64,000 bases of DNA from Rhodobacter sp. SY28-1 (GCF_005222785.1 NZ_STGH01000003.1:62001-126000), one strand, 5' to 3'; shown: positions 44,791 to 56,734, counted from the stretch's first letter. Numbers and translations: made by a program. The notes: generated from the letters alone by a model not told the origin.

Positions 44791-45546
44791 TCATCTCGCC
44801 ACCACCCTGCGCTGCGGCAAGACCTCGGTAGCCCTGCGCCGCGCCACTGGAAGCATCGCGATCCCGTCGAACTGCGCATACTCCCCCCGCTTCAGCCAGT
44901 GCGGCATGGTGCGCGCCAGCACCGGGTCGCCGCTGAGATACAGCTGGCCATTGGCAAGCTCTCCCGCAATGGTCGCCCGGCCCAGAAGGATGCCGTGCAT
45001 CGAGACCCGGTTGGTCTCGATGTAAAGGTCGATGTCGAAGCCGGGGATCGCCGTGCAGATCTCGGCTGCGGCGCCGGGCTGCAGGATCGCCCAGTAGGTG
45101 CCATATTCCAGCTCGGGATCGGAAAAGCGGAACTGCAGCACCACCCGGCGTCGGGGCAGGGCATCCGCGACAAAGGCGCCGCGCATCTTCCACATCAGGT
45201 TCGACACGCTGGAGGTGCACAGCGCCACCTCCGCGTCGATGAAGCATTGCGCCCATTGCGCCAGCGCGTTCAGCGCCGGTTCCAGGGCAATGGCGGCCTC
45301 GGTCCGCAAGTAGTCGACCGAGCCGGTTGCGGGGTCGGTGACGCGTTCGACCAGACCCATATCCTCCAGCTCCTTCAGCCGCCGTGACAGTAGGGCGGGC
45401 GAGATGCTGCCAATCTCGCGCCGGAGGTCGTTGAACCGCGTCGCCCCGGCCCAAAGCCCGACCAGGATCGGGATCGTCCAGCGCGGCTCCAGGATGTCGC
45501 AGGCCCGGGTGATCGGGCAGATCATTCCGTAAGGCTTCTGGGGCAT
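44791..45546 (-). CDS. HxlR-family transcriptional regulator with extra C-terminal domain
   Basis: The 251-residue protein has an HxlR winged helix in residues 1-100 (CPITRACDILEPRWTIPIL, then RFNDLRREIGSISPALLSRRLKELEDMGLVERV). The C-terminal 150 residues are an additional domain, perhaps sterol-carrier-like, that could sense a small molecule. GGGAGG lies just upstream. The divergent small gene at 45705 is a possible target. HxlR proteins respond to toxic or redox compounds; the ligand is unknown here. Confidence 0.8.
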   Translation of the reverse strand: MPQKPYGMICPITRACDILEPRWTIPILVGLWAGATRFNDLRREIGSISPALLSRRLKELEDMGLVERVTDPATGSVDYLRTEAAIALEPALNALAQWAQCFIDAEVALCTSSVSNLMWKMRGAFVADALPRRRVVLQFRFSDPELEYGTYWAILQPGAAAEICTAIPGFDIDLYIETNRVSMHGILLGRATIAGELANGQLYLSGDPVLARTMPHWLKRGEYAQFDGIAMLPVARRRATEVLPQRRVVAR

Positions 45547-45704
45547 CGTCCTGCCTCCCTGAGGTCTGGCCCCAGTCTACGCCCAGACGTCGGAGTCGGG
45601 CCAGTTCAAGTTCTGTAGCGGGTTTGCTTCACCTTCTGCACTCAACCTGACGGGCCGACCGGCGCGATCCTGCGGGAACCGGAACCCCCAGACAGGAGAT
45701 CGCC

Positions 45705-45968
45705 ATGACCATCGCTCCACCTTCACGCCGCGGGCCGATCAACGACGGCTGGCTTTCGTTCGGGACGCAAATGATCGAGCAGCTTTGCCCCAAGCGGCCC
45801 GCCACCGAAGGCCTTCATCCCAATGAGGCGGGGGCCTTGTGGCGTCGCCGACCGCTGCACCGTCTGCTGACCTGGTTGACCCGGCCCTTGCCGGACGGGG
45901 CGGGCAATAGCGCCACGGACGCGGCCACACGGCTGGATATCCTGACCCGCGGCGGCTTTCCGCGCTAG
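45705..45968 (+). CDS. small hypothetical protein (87 aa)
   Basis: The frame starts MTIAPPSRRGPINDGWLSFG and has CAGGAG with good spacing ahead. It contains PLHRLLTWLTRPLP and no signal or membrane helix. It is not recognised. The gene is divergent from the HxlR regulator and may be controlled by it. Confidence 0.5.
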   Translation: MTIAPPSRRGPINDGWLSFGTQMIEQLCPKRPATEGLHPNEAGALWRRRPLHRLLTWLTRPLPDGAGNSATDAATRLDILTRGGFPR

Positions 45969-45971
45969 GCC

Positions 45972-46118
45972 TCAGATCATCGCAAGGGCCAGCGACAGTA
46001 CAAGCGCCGCAAGAAGGCATAGGTCCGCAGCCGTCGGACCCGGGGTCGGATCGGCACGCAGGTTGGCCTTGCGGCCGGTTTCGACCGGGGGGCGGAGCGG
46101 CGGGAAGCGGTGGGACAT
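45972..46118 (-). CDS. small C-tail membrane peptide (48 aa)
   Basis: The frame starts MSHRFPPLRPPVETGRK and ends in one hydrophobic helix (TAADLCLLAALVLSLALAMI). AGAAGG lies about 10 bases before the ATG. It lies downstream of acnA on the same strand, behind its terminator. The peptide is not recognised and could be spurious, although the hydrophobic tail supports it. Confidence 0.4.
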   Translation of the reverse strand: MSHRFPPLRPPVETGRKANLRADPTPGPTAADLCLLAALVLSLALAMI

Positions 46119-46172
46119 GGTGCAAAGCCTTCTGGCTGGGGACACCGTCAGACTGCGCGCACAGATCAGAAC

Positions 46173-46203
46173 AAAAAGTGAAGGCCCGGGGGATGCCCGG
46201 GCC
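46173..46203 (-). terminator. intrinsic terminator after acnA
   Basis: On the minus strand GGCCCGGG and CCCGGGCC pair around a short loop and are followed by TTCACTTTTT. It lies 28 bases behind the acnA stop. Confidence 0.85.
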
Positions 46204-46231
46204 ACTATTGGGAAACAGTGCGTTTCCGAAA

Positions 46232-48919
<2,688 letters not shown>

Positions 48920-49094
48920 CTCTGGCTCCCTAGAAAGGCGGCTGCTGCGGGTTTGTATACCATTGTATGCCGAATATCCAGCCCCGCGTTGTGGCTTTCC
49001 TACAGCATGTGACAGGTCTCTCGCAAAACCTTGATTGGCTCGTGTCGGTGGGCATCCCTATAACGCAATGGGGACAAGGATCAGGATAGGCACC

Positions 49095-49790
49095 ATGCGA
49101 CATTTCGTCAGCGCTGCTTGCGGGCTATGGCTTGCGGCTGCGGTCCCGCTGCAGGCCGAGCCGGTGGTTGTGGTCGAACTCTACACCTCGCAGGGCTGTT
49201 CGTCTTGTCCGCCGGCCGACGAATTCGTGGCTATGCTGGCGTCGAACCCGAACATCCTGCCCTTGGCGCTGCATGTCGACTATTGGGATTACATCGGCTG
49301 GGAGGACAAGTTCGCCCATCCGAAGTTCACTGACCGCCAGCGCGCCTATGCCCGTGCGGTGGGGTCGCGGACGATCTACACGCCGCAGTTGATCATCGGC
49401 GGGGCGGACCGGATCGAGGGATTCGCGCCGGAAGAGACGGCCGAACGTCTGCGGGCGCATATGGAGGCGGGCACTCCGGTGCGGCTGACAGTGACGCGCA
49501 AGGGCAACAAGCTGGTGATCCGGGCCGAGGCCGATCCGCCGCTCACCGAACCGGTGCGGGTGCAACTGGTGCGCTATCGCCCGTCCGAGACGGTGACGAT
49601 CGAACGCGGCGAGAATGCGGGCAAGACGGTCACTTACACCAATATCGTGACTTCGTGGGAACGGCTGGACGATTGGTCGGGCCGCGAACCGCTGGAGGTG
49701 TCGGCCCCGTTTGACGGGGAAGAACCCGGCGCGGTGATCGTGCAGCAGGACGGTCCGGCAGCGATCCTGGCGGCAGCGCGGGTGGATTGA
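49095..49790 (+). CDS. DUF1223 secreted thioredoxin-like protein
   Basis: The 231-residue protein has a signal peptide (MRHFVSAACGLWLAAAVPLQA) and a thioredoxin-like domain whose active-site-like motif is ELYTSQGCSSCPPADEF. HVDYWDYIGWEDKFA and YTPQLIIGG are typical of DUF1223. These proteins are thought to act on periplasmic thiols, but no reaction is established. AGGATAGG lies ahead of the ATG at 49095. The gene is divergent from acnA. Confidence 0.85.
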   Translation: MRHFVSAACGLWLAAAVPLQAEPVVVVELYTSQGCSSCPPADEFVAMLASNPNILPLALHVDYWDYIGWEDKFAHPKFTDRQRAYARAVGSRTIYTPQLIIGGADRIEGFAPEETAERLRAHMEAGTPVRLTVTRKGNKLVIRAEADPPLTEPVRVQLVRYRPSETVTIERGENAGKTVTYTNIVTSWERLDDWSGREPLEVSAPFDGEEPGAVIVQQDGPAAILAAARVD

Positions 49791-49815
49791 GGCTTACGCT
49801 GCGCCGAAGCGCACC

Positions 49816-50721
49816 CTACGCGGCCCCACCCTTCCAGCGGCGGTGAATCCAGAACCATTGGCCGGGGTTGGCCAGCACGCGCCGCTCAAGCGCCCGGGTG
49901 ATCTCCAGCGTCATCTCCTCGGCATCGCTGTGCGGCACCGGCGCATCAAGTTCGACCGTAAAGCTCAGCCCATCGGACTGGCGCGTGGCGAAGAAGGGAA
50001 TGAGGTCCGCCTTCAGCCGCAGCGCCAGTTCCGCCGCCGACAGTGCCGTCCTGGCCGGGTGGCCCAGGAAGGGCAGGGCGGGCGCGCCGGGAACGTCCTG
50101 ATCGAACAAGAGAACCAGCTGCCCTCCGGCCTTCAGGTGCCGCACAAAGCCCGCCGTCCCCGCGCGACCCTGCGGAAAGACCGGCCCGCCGAAGGCCTGC
50201 ATCGTCTGCACATAATGCGCGTTGAAATAGCGGTTCGACAGGTTGCGATAGAGCCCGCCGATGTCGAAGCCCCGCGCGACCAGTGCGGCCCGGGCGGCCT
50301 CGTAATTGCCGAAATGCCCCGATACCAGGATCACTGGGCGCCCGGAATTGCGCGCCGCGATCAGGGCGGCATAGCCCGGACCCTGCGGCTCGATTGCCGT
50401 GGCGCGGGCGGTGAAGGGGCGGGTCGAGTAGTTCTCGATCAGGGTGCGGCCGGCATTGTCCAGCGACCCTTGCGCAATCGCCGCACGCTCGGCCTCAGGC
50501 CGGTCCGGCCAGACCAGCGCCAGGTTTTCCCGCGCCCGGGCATCATAGCCCGCCAGGGGGCCGATCACCCGCCGCATCAGCCAGCCGACAAAGGCCACCC
50601 GCCAGGCATAGGGCAGCGCCAGCGCCAGCCCGATCAGCCCGCGCGCGGCCAGGTTGACCAGGAAGTGGTCGGGCCGGAAGGACGGGCGGTCTTGGACGGA
50701 ATCGGGGCTGTCCGAGGGCAT
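49816..50721 (-). CDS. lipid A lauroyl/myristoyl acyltransferase family (LpxL-like)
   Basis: The 301-residue protein has an N-terminal membrane anchor and an LpxL/HtrB acyltransferase fold. VILVSGHFGNYEA contains the HX4-type catalytic His, LLFDQDVPG and the closing QWFWIHRRWK are family marks. It transfers an acyl chain to a lipid A precursor at the inner membrane. It starts eight bases behind the EamA gene. An upstream in-frame ATG at 50937 is rejected because the extension overlaps that gene. Confidence 0.87.
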   Translation of the reverse strand: MPSDSPDSVQDRPSFRPDHFLVNLAARGLIGLALALPYAWRVAFVGWLMRRVIGPLAGYDARARENLALVWPDRPEAERAAIAQGSLDNAGRTLIENYSTRPFTARATAIEPQGPGYAALIAARNSGRPVILVSGHFGNYEAARAALVARGFDIGGLYRNLSNRYFNAHYVQTMQAFGGPVFPQGRAGTAGFVRHLKAGGQLVLLFDQDVPGAPALPFLGHPARTALSAAELALRLKADLIPFFATRQSDGLSFTVELDAPVPHSDAEEMTLEITRALERRVLANPGQWFWIHRRWKGGAA

Positions 50722-50729
50722 CTGGGCTT

Positions 50730-51611
50730 TCAGGACTTGGGCGCGCGGGCGGCGCGGGTCTCGCGGTGCCAGACATAAAGTCCCGCCGCCACGATCACAA
50801 GCGCACCGATCACCGTCCAGCGGTCCGGCCACTGGTCGTACAGCACCGCCCCCCAGAAGGTGGCGAAGACGATCCCCAGATAGGCGAAGGGCGCGACGAT
50901 CCCGGCCTCGGTGATGGAGAAGCTGCGGATGATGCACAGCTGCGCCACCGTGCCGAGGCAGCCGATCAGGACGAACAGCCAGATATCCCCGGCCGCGATC
51001 GGCTGCCAGACGAAGGGCAGCGCCGCACCCGCGACGATGGTGCCAAACAATGCGGCATAGACCATCGAGGCCCAGACGCTTTCCTGCGCACCGATCTTGC
51101 GGGTCAGAAGGGCGCTGGTGGCATAGGAGAGCGCGCAGAACAGCGGCAGGATCGCGGCCCAGCTGAAGACGCCCGCGCCGGGGCGGATCACGATCAGCGC
51201 GCCGATCAGCGCGACGACGACCCCTGCGATGCGGCGAGGCCCCAGCTTTTCACCCAGAAACAGCGCGGCCCCCAGCGTGATCAGGACCGGGTTGATGTCG
51301 GCAATCGCCGTCGCCTCGGCCAGGCCGATGTGGGGCAGCGACAGGAAGAAGAACGTGGTCGCCCCGAACTGCGAGGCCGAGCGCCAGAAATGCAGCACCG
51401 GAAAGCGCGTCCGCAGCACCGGGCCAAGGTGGTGGCGCAGGATCACCAGAACCAGAAGCAGTTGCCCGACGAAACGCACCCAGATCACCTGCGGCGCGGG
51501 GTAGCGCTCGATCAGGCCCTTGGCGGTGGCATCCATCGCGGTGAAGAAGAAGATCGCGAGGATCATCAACGCCACACCGCGCGTGACCTGCGAGATCGGA
51601 GGGGAGGACAT
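50730..51611 (-). CDS. EamA/DMT-family transporter
   Basis: The 293-residue protein has ten hydrophobic helices in two repeated halves, as in the drug/metabolite transporter superfamily. ATAKGLIERYPAPQVIWVRF and EATAIADINPVLITLGAALFLGE are typical of the first EamA repeat. The substrate cannot be told. It is cotranscribed with the acyltransferase. Confidence 0.88.
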   Translation of the reverse strand: MSSPPISQVTRGVALMILAIFFFTAMDATAKGLIERYPAPQVIWVRFVGQLLLVLVILRHHLGPVLRTRFPVLHFWRSASQFGATTFFFLSLPHIGLAEATAIADINPVLITLGAALFLGEKLGPRRIAGVVVALIGALIVIRPGAGVFSWAAILPLFCALSYATSALLTRKIGAQESVWASMVYAALFGTIVAGAALPFVWQPIAAGDIWLFVLIGCLGTVAQLCIIRSFSITEAGIVAPFAYLGIVFATFWGAVLYDQWPDRWTVIGALVIVAAGLYVWHRETRAARAPKS

Positions 51612-51778
51612 GGCGCGTTTCTAGGCGGGGACAGCGGGCGCGGCAAGGGGCGGCGGAAAACGCTTTGGTCGGGCGCAGATGTCGCAGCCGGAAAGAGATC
51701 GGGTCCGGAATACTGGCCTTCAAAATGCCGCAGATATGAATATAACGCTTACCTATTGATGACCTTGTTTGGAGTGAA

Positions 51779-52360
51779 ATGATGAGAAACGTCTTGATCG
51801 CGACGCTGATGCTGTCTGCAAGTGCCGCACAGGCCGGGGGTCCGGTTGTGGTTGCCGACGACCCGGTGGTCGTTGCCCCGGCTGAGGCTGCGGTCGACTA
51901 TGACTGGACCGGGTTTTACGTCGGTCTGTCAGCCATCACCGGAACGTTCAGCGACGATGGCGGCCTGACCAGCGGCGGTACTTCTGGCTATGGCCTGCAG
52001 GCCGGCTATCTGCGTGATCTGGGTAAATTCGTGGTCGGCGGCGAACTTGCCTACGCCCAGGGCGACTATGACGCCTTCCCCGCGAACGACTGGACGTCGA
52101 CGCGGCTGAAGCTGATCGGTGGTTTTGATGCCGGGCGGGTGCTGCCGTACGGTTTCGTTGGCATGTCGAAGTACGACGTGGGCGGCGCCTCCCAATTCTC
52201 GGACAACGTGACGATCTACGGTCTGGGTGCGAAATTCGCCGTATCGCCGAAAATCGCCGTCGGGCTGGAATACCTGGTCGAGAACAAGAGCAACTTCGAC
52301 AACGCCGGGTTCGACATGGAAAACAGCGAACTGTCGCTGCGGCTCGACTATCGTTTCTAG
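51779..52360 (+). CDS. outer membrane beta-barrel protein (OmpA/Omp25-like)
   Basis: The 193-residue protein has a signal peptide (MMRNVLIATLMLSASAAQA), a short acidic linker with DYDWTGFYVGLSA, and eight beta-hairpin-rich segments that end in SLRLDYRF, the C-terminal aromatic signature for outer membrane insertion. It resembles the small porin-like barrels of alphaproteobacteria. Two ATGs are three bases apart; either may be used. Confidence 0.82.
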   Translation: MMRNVLIATLMLSASAAQAGGPVVVADDPVVVAPAEAAVDYDWTGFYVGLSAITGTFSDDGGLTSGGTSGYGLQAGYLRDLGKFVVGGELAYAQGDYDAFPANDWTSTRLKLIGGFDAGRVLPYGFVGMSKYDVGGASQFSDNVTIYGLGAKFAVSPKIAVGLEYLVENKSNFDNAGFDMENSELSLRLDYRF

Positions 52361-52393
52361 TGACTTTGGCGGGGCCGTCCCGCGCGGCCTCGC

Positions 52394-53470
52394 CTAAGCC
52401 TCTTCCGGCTGGATCAGGGTGATCTCGCCGCTGGCCTCCAGCGTCCGGATCGCGCCGATGATCGCGTTCATCGCCTCTTCGGCGTCCTTGTCCTTGACCC
52501 GGCCACGGGCGCCCATCTCCTCGCGCAGGCCCTGCGCCAGTCGTTGCGAGATGTTGGCCAGGATGAACTCCGCCGCCTCCTCCAGCCCCGGCTTGCCCAT
52601 CGACGCCGCCAGTGCGGTCACCAGCTGCGGCTGTTCCACCAGTCGGGTGATCTTCGGCGTGTCGCGCGGGTTCAGGCGAGCAGGGATATGGACAAAGGTG
52701 AAGATGGCCTTGCGCACTTCGGCAGCAAAGGCCGCGTCCTCGGCCTCCAGCCCTTGCAGCACGTCGTCGCGGGTCAGTGATGGCGAGATGTTCAGGATCG
52801 CGCCGACCCGTTCCACCGGGCCCTGGTCAAAGGCCTTGGGCGGCTGGTTGTCGAGTTCCGCCAGAAGCGCCGCGCCGATGCGGCGCACGGTTTCGGGATC
52901 GACATTCCCTGTCAGCGATACCGCATAGGCCACCCGCCGCGCCCGTTCGCCCGGCAACTTGCCCAAAAGCTCTGCCGCCTTGCCGACCGGCAATTTCGAC
53001 AACATGACGGCCCCGACCTCGACCGCCTCGTTCAGAAGGATCGGCAGCAGGCGGTCGGGCGGCAGCTGGGTGATCCGCTCCCACGGGTCGATCTTGGACG
53101 AGGTTGAGGACATTCGCCGCAGCCGCTGCGCCGCCGATTGCGAGATATGGCCGTCCATCATCGACAGCGCGCCCTCGATCCCGCCGGGGAAGGCGAGGCC
53201 CACCGATTCAAGCTCGCCCAGGAACTCGGCGACAACGTCGTCCAGGGTAGAGCGATCCACCAGCCGCATCTGCCCCATCTGCTCGGCCAGGGCGGCCTGC
53301 ATGTGTTCGGGCAGCGAGGACAGGGGCAGCGAAGTGCCTTCGGTCAGCAAGTATCGCACGATCACCGCTGCCTTCTGCCGGGGCGTCAGCACCCGGCGGG
53401 GAAGGGGGGGGACAGTGAGAATCCGGCGTTCCGGGGTGATCCGGGCCAGGGGCACCATGTCTTGCGGCAT
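52394..53470 (-). CDS. FliG-like flagellar motor switch protein
   Basis: The 358-residue protein shows three FliG-like regions: an N-terminal domain with LTPRQKAAVIVRYLL, a middle with PPDRLLPILLNEAVEVGAVMLSKLPVGKAAELLGKLPGERARRVAYAV, and a C-terminal part with EEAAEFILANISQRLAQGLREEM. FliG couples rotor and stator at the flagellar base. The usual charged C-terminal torque helix is changed, and no flagellar genes are adjacent, so it may be a divergent or accessory copy. Confidence 0.75.
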   Translation of the reverse strand: MPQDMVPLARITPERRILTVPPLPRRVLTPRQKAAVIVRYLLTEGTSLPLSSLPEHMQAALAEQMGQMRLVDRSTLDDVVAEFLGELESVGLAFPGGIEGALSMMDGHISQSAAQRLRRMSSTSSKIDPWERITQLPPDRLLPILLNEAVEVGAVMLSKLPVGKAAELLGKLPGERARRVAYAVSLTGNVDPETVRRIGAALLAELDNQPPKAFDQGPVERVGAILNISPSLTRDDVLQGLEAEDAAFAAEVRKAIFTFVHIPARLNPRDTPKITRLVEQPQLVTALAASMGKPGLEEAAEFILANISQRLAQGLREEMGARGRVKDKDAEEAMNAIIGAIRTLEASGEITLIQPEEA

Positions 53471-53533
53471 CGGGTCCTCATCGATTCGACAAGGCCAGCC
53501 TAGGCGCCCCCGGTTAACGGCTGCTTGACCGGA

Positions 53534-53698
53534 TCAGCTGGACGGCGTTTCGACGCAGGTGCCCTTGACGGCGTCCCAGGTCGTGCCGGCCATGCAGCTG
53601 GCGGCGGTCTGTTCGGTGTGCTTCCCGGCGCACTGGGCGAAGGCAAAGCCGGGGAGAAGGGCAATCGCCAGGGCGGCGAGGGTCGTCGTCGTCTTCAT
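53534..53698 (-). CDS. small secreted cysteine protein (54 aa)
   Basis: The frame opens with a near-perfect AAGGAGG site, a signal peptide (MKTTTTLAALAIALLPGFAFA) and a short mature part with three Cys residues. The core CMAGTTWDAVKGTCVE resembles CEEGLVWDEKTKTCVK in the neighbouring TPR protein at 53737-54285. Similar peptides occur near purB in Rhodobacterales. The function is unknown. Confidence 0.7.
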   Translation of the reverse strand: MKTTTTLAALAIALLPGFAFAQCAGKHTEQTAASCMAGTTWDAVKGTCVETPSS

Positions 53699-53736
53699 GG
53701 TCGTCCTCCTTGGGTTGGTCGTCGGATAGCGTCGGG

Positions 53737-54285
53737 TCAGAACGTGTAGGTCACTCCGGTCGCGATGGCACTGGCCAGCGACCGTTCGGCCCAGCTGCCT
53801 TGCCCGCCATGGGCCCGGATCTGGGTCAACTGGTCTTCGGCCATCGCAATTTCGTCCATCTGGACCAGCAACTGGCCGTAATAGCTGCGCGCCAAGATGT
53901 TTGCCGGGTCCAGCGCAAGCGCCCGTTCGTAGGCGGCGATCCCTTCCTCGATCTGGCCGGTCTGGCGCAGAAGGAAGCCCTGGTAGGTCATCACCCGGCT
54001 CGTCTCGCCCTCGGTCATCGCGGCAAGCACCAGCTGAGCGGCCTCATAGCGCCCGGTATAGGCCAGTTCGCGCACCGCGTCGAAACGCTGGTCGTCGTTC
54101 AGGCTGGTGTCCTCGGGTTTGACGCAGGTCTTGGTCTTTTCGTCCCAGACCAGACCTTCCTCGCATTGCGTCGTCGTCTCGGTAGGCTTCGGCGGCTCGC
54201 TGTCGTCACTGCCCACTGCGCGCAGGGGAGAGGGAGCCAGCGCGAAGGCGGCAATGGCAAGCGTCGCGGCAAGGATCATGCGCAT
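53737..54285 (-). CDS. secreted TPR-repeat protein
   Basis: The 182-residue protein has a signal peptide (MRMILAATLAIAAFALAPSPLRA), a short Cys-containing linker (CEEGLVWDEKTKTCV) and TPR-like helices including GQIEEGIAAYERALALDPANILARSYYGQLL. It would act in the periplasm as a protein-binding scaffold. The start at 54285 is used because the upstream extension is not signal-like. It lies between purB and the small Cys protein on the same strand. Confidence 0.75.
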   Translation of the reverse strand: MRMILAATLAIAAFALAPSPLRAVGSDDSEPPKPTETTTQCEEGLVWDEKTKTCVKPEDTSLNDDQRFDAVRELAYTGRYEAAQLVLAAMTEGETSRVMTYQGFLLRQTGQIEEGIAAYERALALDPANILARSYYGQLLVQMDEIAMAEDQLTQIRAHGGQGSWAERSLASAIATGVTYTF

Positions 54286-54383
54286 GAAGCGGCCTTTCGG
54301 ATATTTTCCGAAAGGTAGCATGATTGTCGCCAAGGCAAGAACGGAATGTGCCGACCGGCCCTTAGGACCCGATCACGCTTGCG

Positions 54384-55688
54384 TCAGCTGCCGAAAACCC
54401 GGGCGAAGATCGTATCGACGTGCTTGGTGTGGTAACCAAGGTCGAACTTCTCCTCGATCTCTGCCGGGGACAGGACTGCCGTCACCTCGGGGTCTGCCAG
54501 AAGCTCGGTCTTGAAATCCGCGCCCTTCTCCCAGACCTTCATCGCGTTGCGCTGGACCAGCCGGTAGCTGTCCTCTCGGCTGACGCCCGCCTGGGTCAGC
54601 GCCAGAAGCACGCGTTGCGACATGACCAGACCTTTGAACTTGTTCATGTTCTTCAGCATGTTCTCGGGGTAGACCACCAGCTTCTCGACGACCCCCGCCA
54701 GCCGGTGCAGCGCGAAGTCCAGCGTGATCGTGGTGTCCGGCCCGATCATCCGCTCGACGGAGGAATGGCTGATGTCCCGCTCATGCCACAGCGCCACATT
54801 CTCCAGCGCCGGAACCACGGCCATGCGGACCAGCCGCGCAAGGCCCGTCAGGTTCTCGGTCAGGACCGGATTCCGCTTGTGCGGCATCGCGGACGACCCC
54901 TTCTGGCCGGGCGAAAAGAACTCCTCTGCCTCCAGCACCTCGGTCCGCTGCATGTGGCGGATCTCGATGGCAACGTTTTCTATGCTGCTGGCGATGACGC
55001 CCAGCGTCGCAAAGAACATCGCGTGCCGGTCGCGCGGGATCACCTGGGTCGAGATCGGCTCGGGCGCCAGACCCAGCATCTTGCAGACATGTTCCTCGAC
55101 CGCCGGGTCGATGTTGGCGAAGGTGCCGACCGCGCCGGAGATCGCGCCCGTCGCCACCTCTTTCCGCGCGTTCTCCAGCCGGTCACGGTTGCGCTTCATC
55201 TCGGCATAGAACCGGGCGAAGGTCAGGCCCATCGTCGTGGGTTCCGCGTGGATGCCATGCGACCGGCCGATACGGACCGTATCCTTGTGCTCGAACGCGC
55301 GGGTCTTCAGCGCGGCCAGCACCCGGTCCAGCCCCTTCAGCAGCAGGTCCGCCGCCCGCACCAGCTGGATGTTCAGCGTGGTGTCCAGAACGTCCGACGA
55401 GGTCATGCCCTGATGCACGAACCGCGCATCCTCGGCCCCGATATGTTCGGCCAGATGGGTCAGGAAGGCGATCACGTCGTGCTTGGTGACCGCCTCGATC
55501 TCGTCGATGCGCGCGACGTCAAAGGTTACGTCCTTCGCGCGCCAGACGGCTTCGGCATTGGCCTTCGGGATCACGCCCAAAGCGGCCTGCGCATCGCAGG
55601 CATGGGCCTCGATCTCGAACCAGATCTTGAAGCGGGTTTCCGGGGACCAGATCGCCACCATTTCGGGGCGGGAATAGCGCGGGATCAT
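54384..55688 (-). CDS. purB: adenylosuccinate lyase
   Basis: The 434-residue enzyme of purine synthesis cleaves SAICAR and adenylosuccinate. Superfamily marks are MTSSDVLDT, GRSHGIHAEPTTMG with the catalytic His, and the flexible loop GSSAMPHKRNP with the catalytic Ser. The length is normal. It is followed by the TPR and Cys-protein genes on the same strand. Confidence 0.96.
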   Translation of the reverse strand: MIPRYSRPEMVAIWSPETRFKIWFEIEAHACDAQAALGVIPKANAEAVWRAKDVTFDVARIDEIEAVTKHDVIAFLTHLAEHIGAEDARFVHQGMTSSDVLDTTLNIQLVRAADLLLKGLDRVLAALKTRAFEHKDTVRIGRSHGIHAEPTTMGLTFARFYAEMKRNRDRLENARKEVATGAISGAVGTFANIDPAVEEHVCKMLGLAPEPISTQVIPRDRHAMFFATLGVIASSIENVAIEIRHMQRTEVLEAEEFFSPGQKGSSAMPHKRNPVLTENLTGLARLVRMAVVPALENVALWHERDISHSSVERMIGPDTTITLDFALHRLAGVVEKLVVYPENMLKNMNKFKGLVMSQRVLLALTQAGVSREDSYRLVQRNAMKVWEKGADFKTELLADPEVTAVLSPAEIEEKFDLGYHTKHVDTIFARVFGS

Positions 55689-55749
55689 CGTCGGGCCTCA
55701 AATGCGGGAACGCCGCCCCCTTACGCCGCGTCGCCGCAGGGCGCAAGGC

Positions 55750-56319
55750 TCAGGGGAAGGCCGCGATCCGTTCGGGCGGGATGGTCAGGGGGGTGACCCA
55801 ACCGGCCAGCAGCGCCACCAGACCCACCGCCAGCCCCAGGCCAGCAACGACCATTGCGCGGCCCAAGCCGGGAGACGACCGCGACAGCGGCACCGAAAAG
55901 TGGGCAAAGACCGCCGCCACCGCCAGGCCGTAGTACAACGCAAAGACCACGGGCCAGGGGGCAGGGGCGTGCAGACCAGCCGCCGCAAAGGCCAGGTCCG
56001 TCTCGACGCCCTGCTGGCGCGCTGACAGGACGACACCCACATGGACGGCCAAGAACAGCGCCAGATAGCTTCCGGAGACCGTCTGCAGCGTCAGGCGACG
56101 ACGACGGGCCAGCAACATGAGGCCCAGCCCGAGTTGCACCGCCAGGGCGGCCAGTAGGAGGGCCTCGATCACCGGGGCTCGGTAGACCGTCCGCAGGGCT
56201 TTCTGCACCGAAAGATGGACCTCCTGCCCGAACAGCCCGGCCAGGTGATTGCCCAGATGCAGCAGCAGGAACAGGCCCAGCAGGATTGCCAGCCCTCGGT
56301 GCAGCCTGCGCAGGGTCAT
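55750..56319 (-). CDS. small polytopic membrane protein
   Basis: The 189-residue protein has five hydrophobic helices. The first reads HRGLAILLGLFLLLHLGNHLAGLFG, a pattern with paired His residues like succinate-dehydrogenase-type cytochrome b anchors, and another His lies in LALFLAVHVGVV. A haem-binding role is possible. It overlaps the next gene upstream by four bases and both are behind the TetR operators. Confidence 0.65.
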   Translation of the reverse strand: MTLRRLHRGLAILLGLFLLLHLGNHLAGLFGQEVHLSVQKALRTVYRAPVIEALLLAALAVQLGLGLMLLARRRRLTLQTVSGSYLALFLAVHVGVVLSARQQGVETDLAFAAAGLHAPAPWPVVFALYYGLAVAAVFAHFSVPLSRSSPGLGRAMVVAGLGLAVGLVALLAGWVTPLTIPPERIAAFP

Positions 56320-56684
56320 GCCAGACCTGCCAGCCCAAGGGCCGAGATGGCCAGGAAGGCGACCCAGTGCGGCAGGATGCGCAGCGTGCCCAGCCGCGTC
56401 AGCCCGTAGACGATGAAGAGGCCCGCCGCCGACAGGAACAGCGCGATGGGCAACAGCGACAGGGCCAGCGCCTGCTCCGGCAGGAAGGCCGCCGCGATCA
56501 GTGCCAGGCCACCAAGCGCCATGACCGCCGTCACCGCATGCCAGACCACCGACCAGACCGCCTTGGCAGGTTCCGGCCAGTGCGAGGCAACCATCGGCCG
56601 GTGAATCTCGCGTCCGCCGAGGAAAATATGGACCAGATCGAGAAGCAGTGCCGCAATTCCGGCCGAGAGCAACCAGGCGTTCAT
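56316..56684 (-). CDS. small membrane protein under TetR control
   Basis: The 122-residue protein has four hydrophobic helices (MNAWLLSAGIAALLLDLVHIFLGG, then WSVVWHAVTAVMALGGLALIAAA and two more). It is not recognised. The start at 56684 has GGAGG five bases ahead. It is the first gene of a two-gene operon that diverges from the TetR gene at 56760, and the gap between them contains two matching operators. Confidence 0.7.
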   Translation of the reverse strand: MNAWLLSAGIAALLLDLVHIFLGGREIHRPMVASHWPEPAKAVWSVVWHAVTAVMALGGLALIAAAFLPEQALALSLLPIALFLSAAGLFIVYGLTRLGTLRILPHWVAFLAISALGLAGLA

Positions 56685-56692
56685 GTCATCCT

Positions 56693-56710
56693 CCATACGG
56701 GTGCGTATGG
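56693..56710. promoter_or_regulatory. TetR operator 1 (CCATACG-N4-CGTATGG)
   Basis: A perfect 7-bp inverted repeat with a four-base centre, nine bases ahead of the membrane-protein start. A second copy at 56735-56752 has the same half-sites, with the centres 42 bases (four helical turns) apart. Confidence 0.75.
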
Positions 56711-56734
56711 ATAAGCCGATCCGCTGGACCTTGT

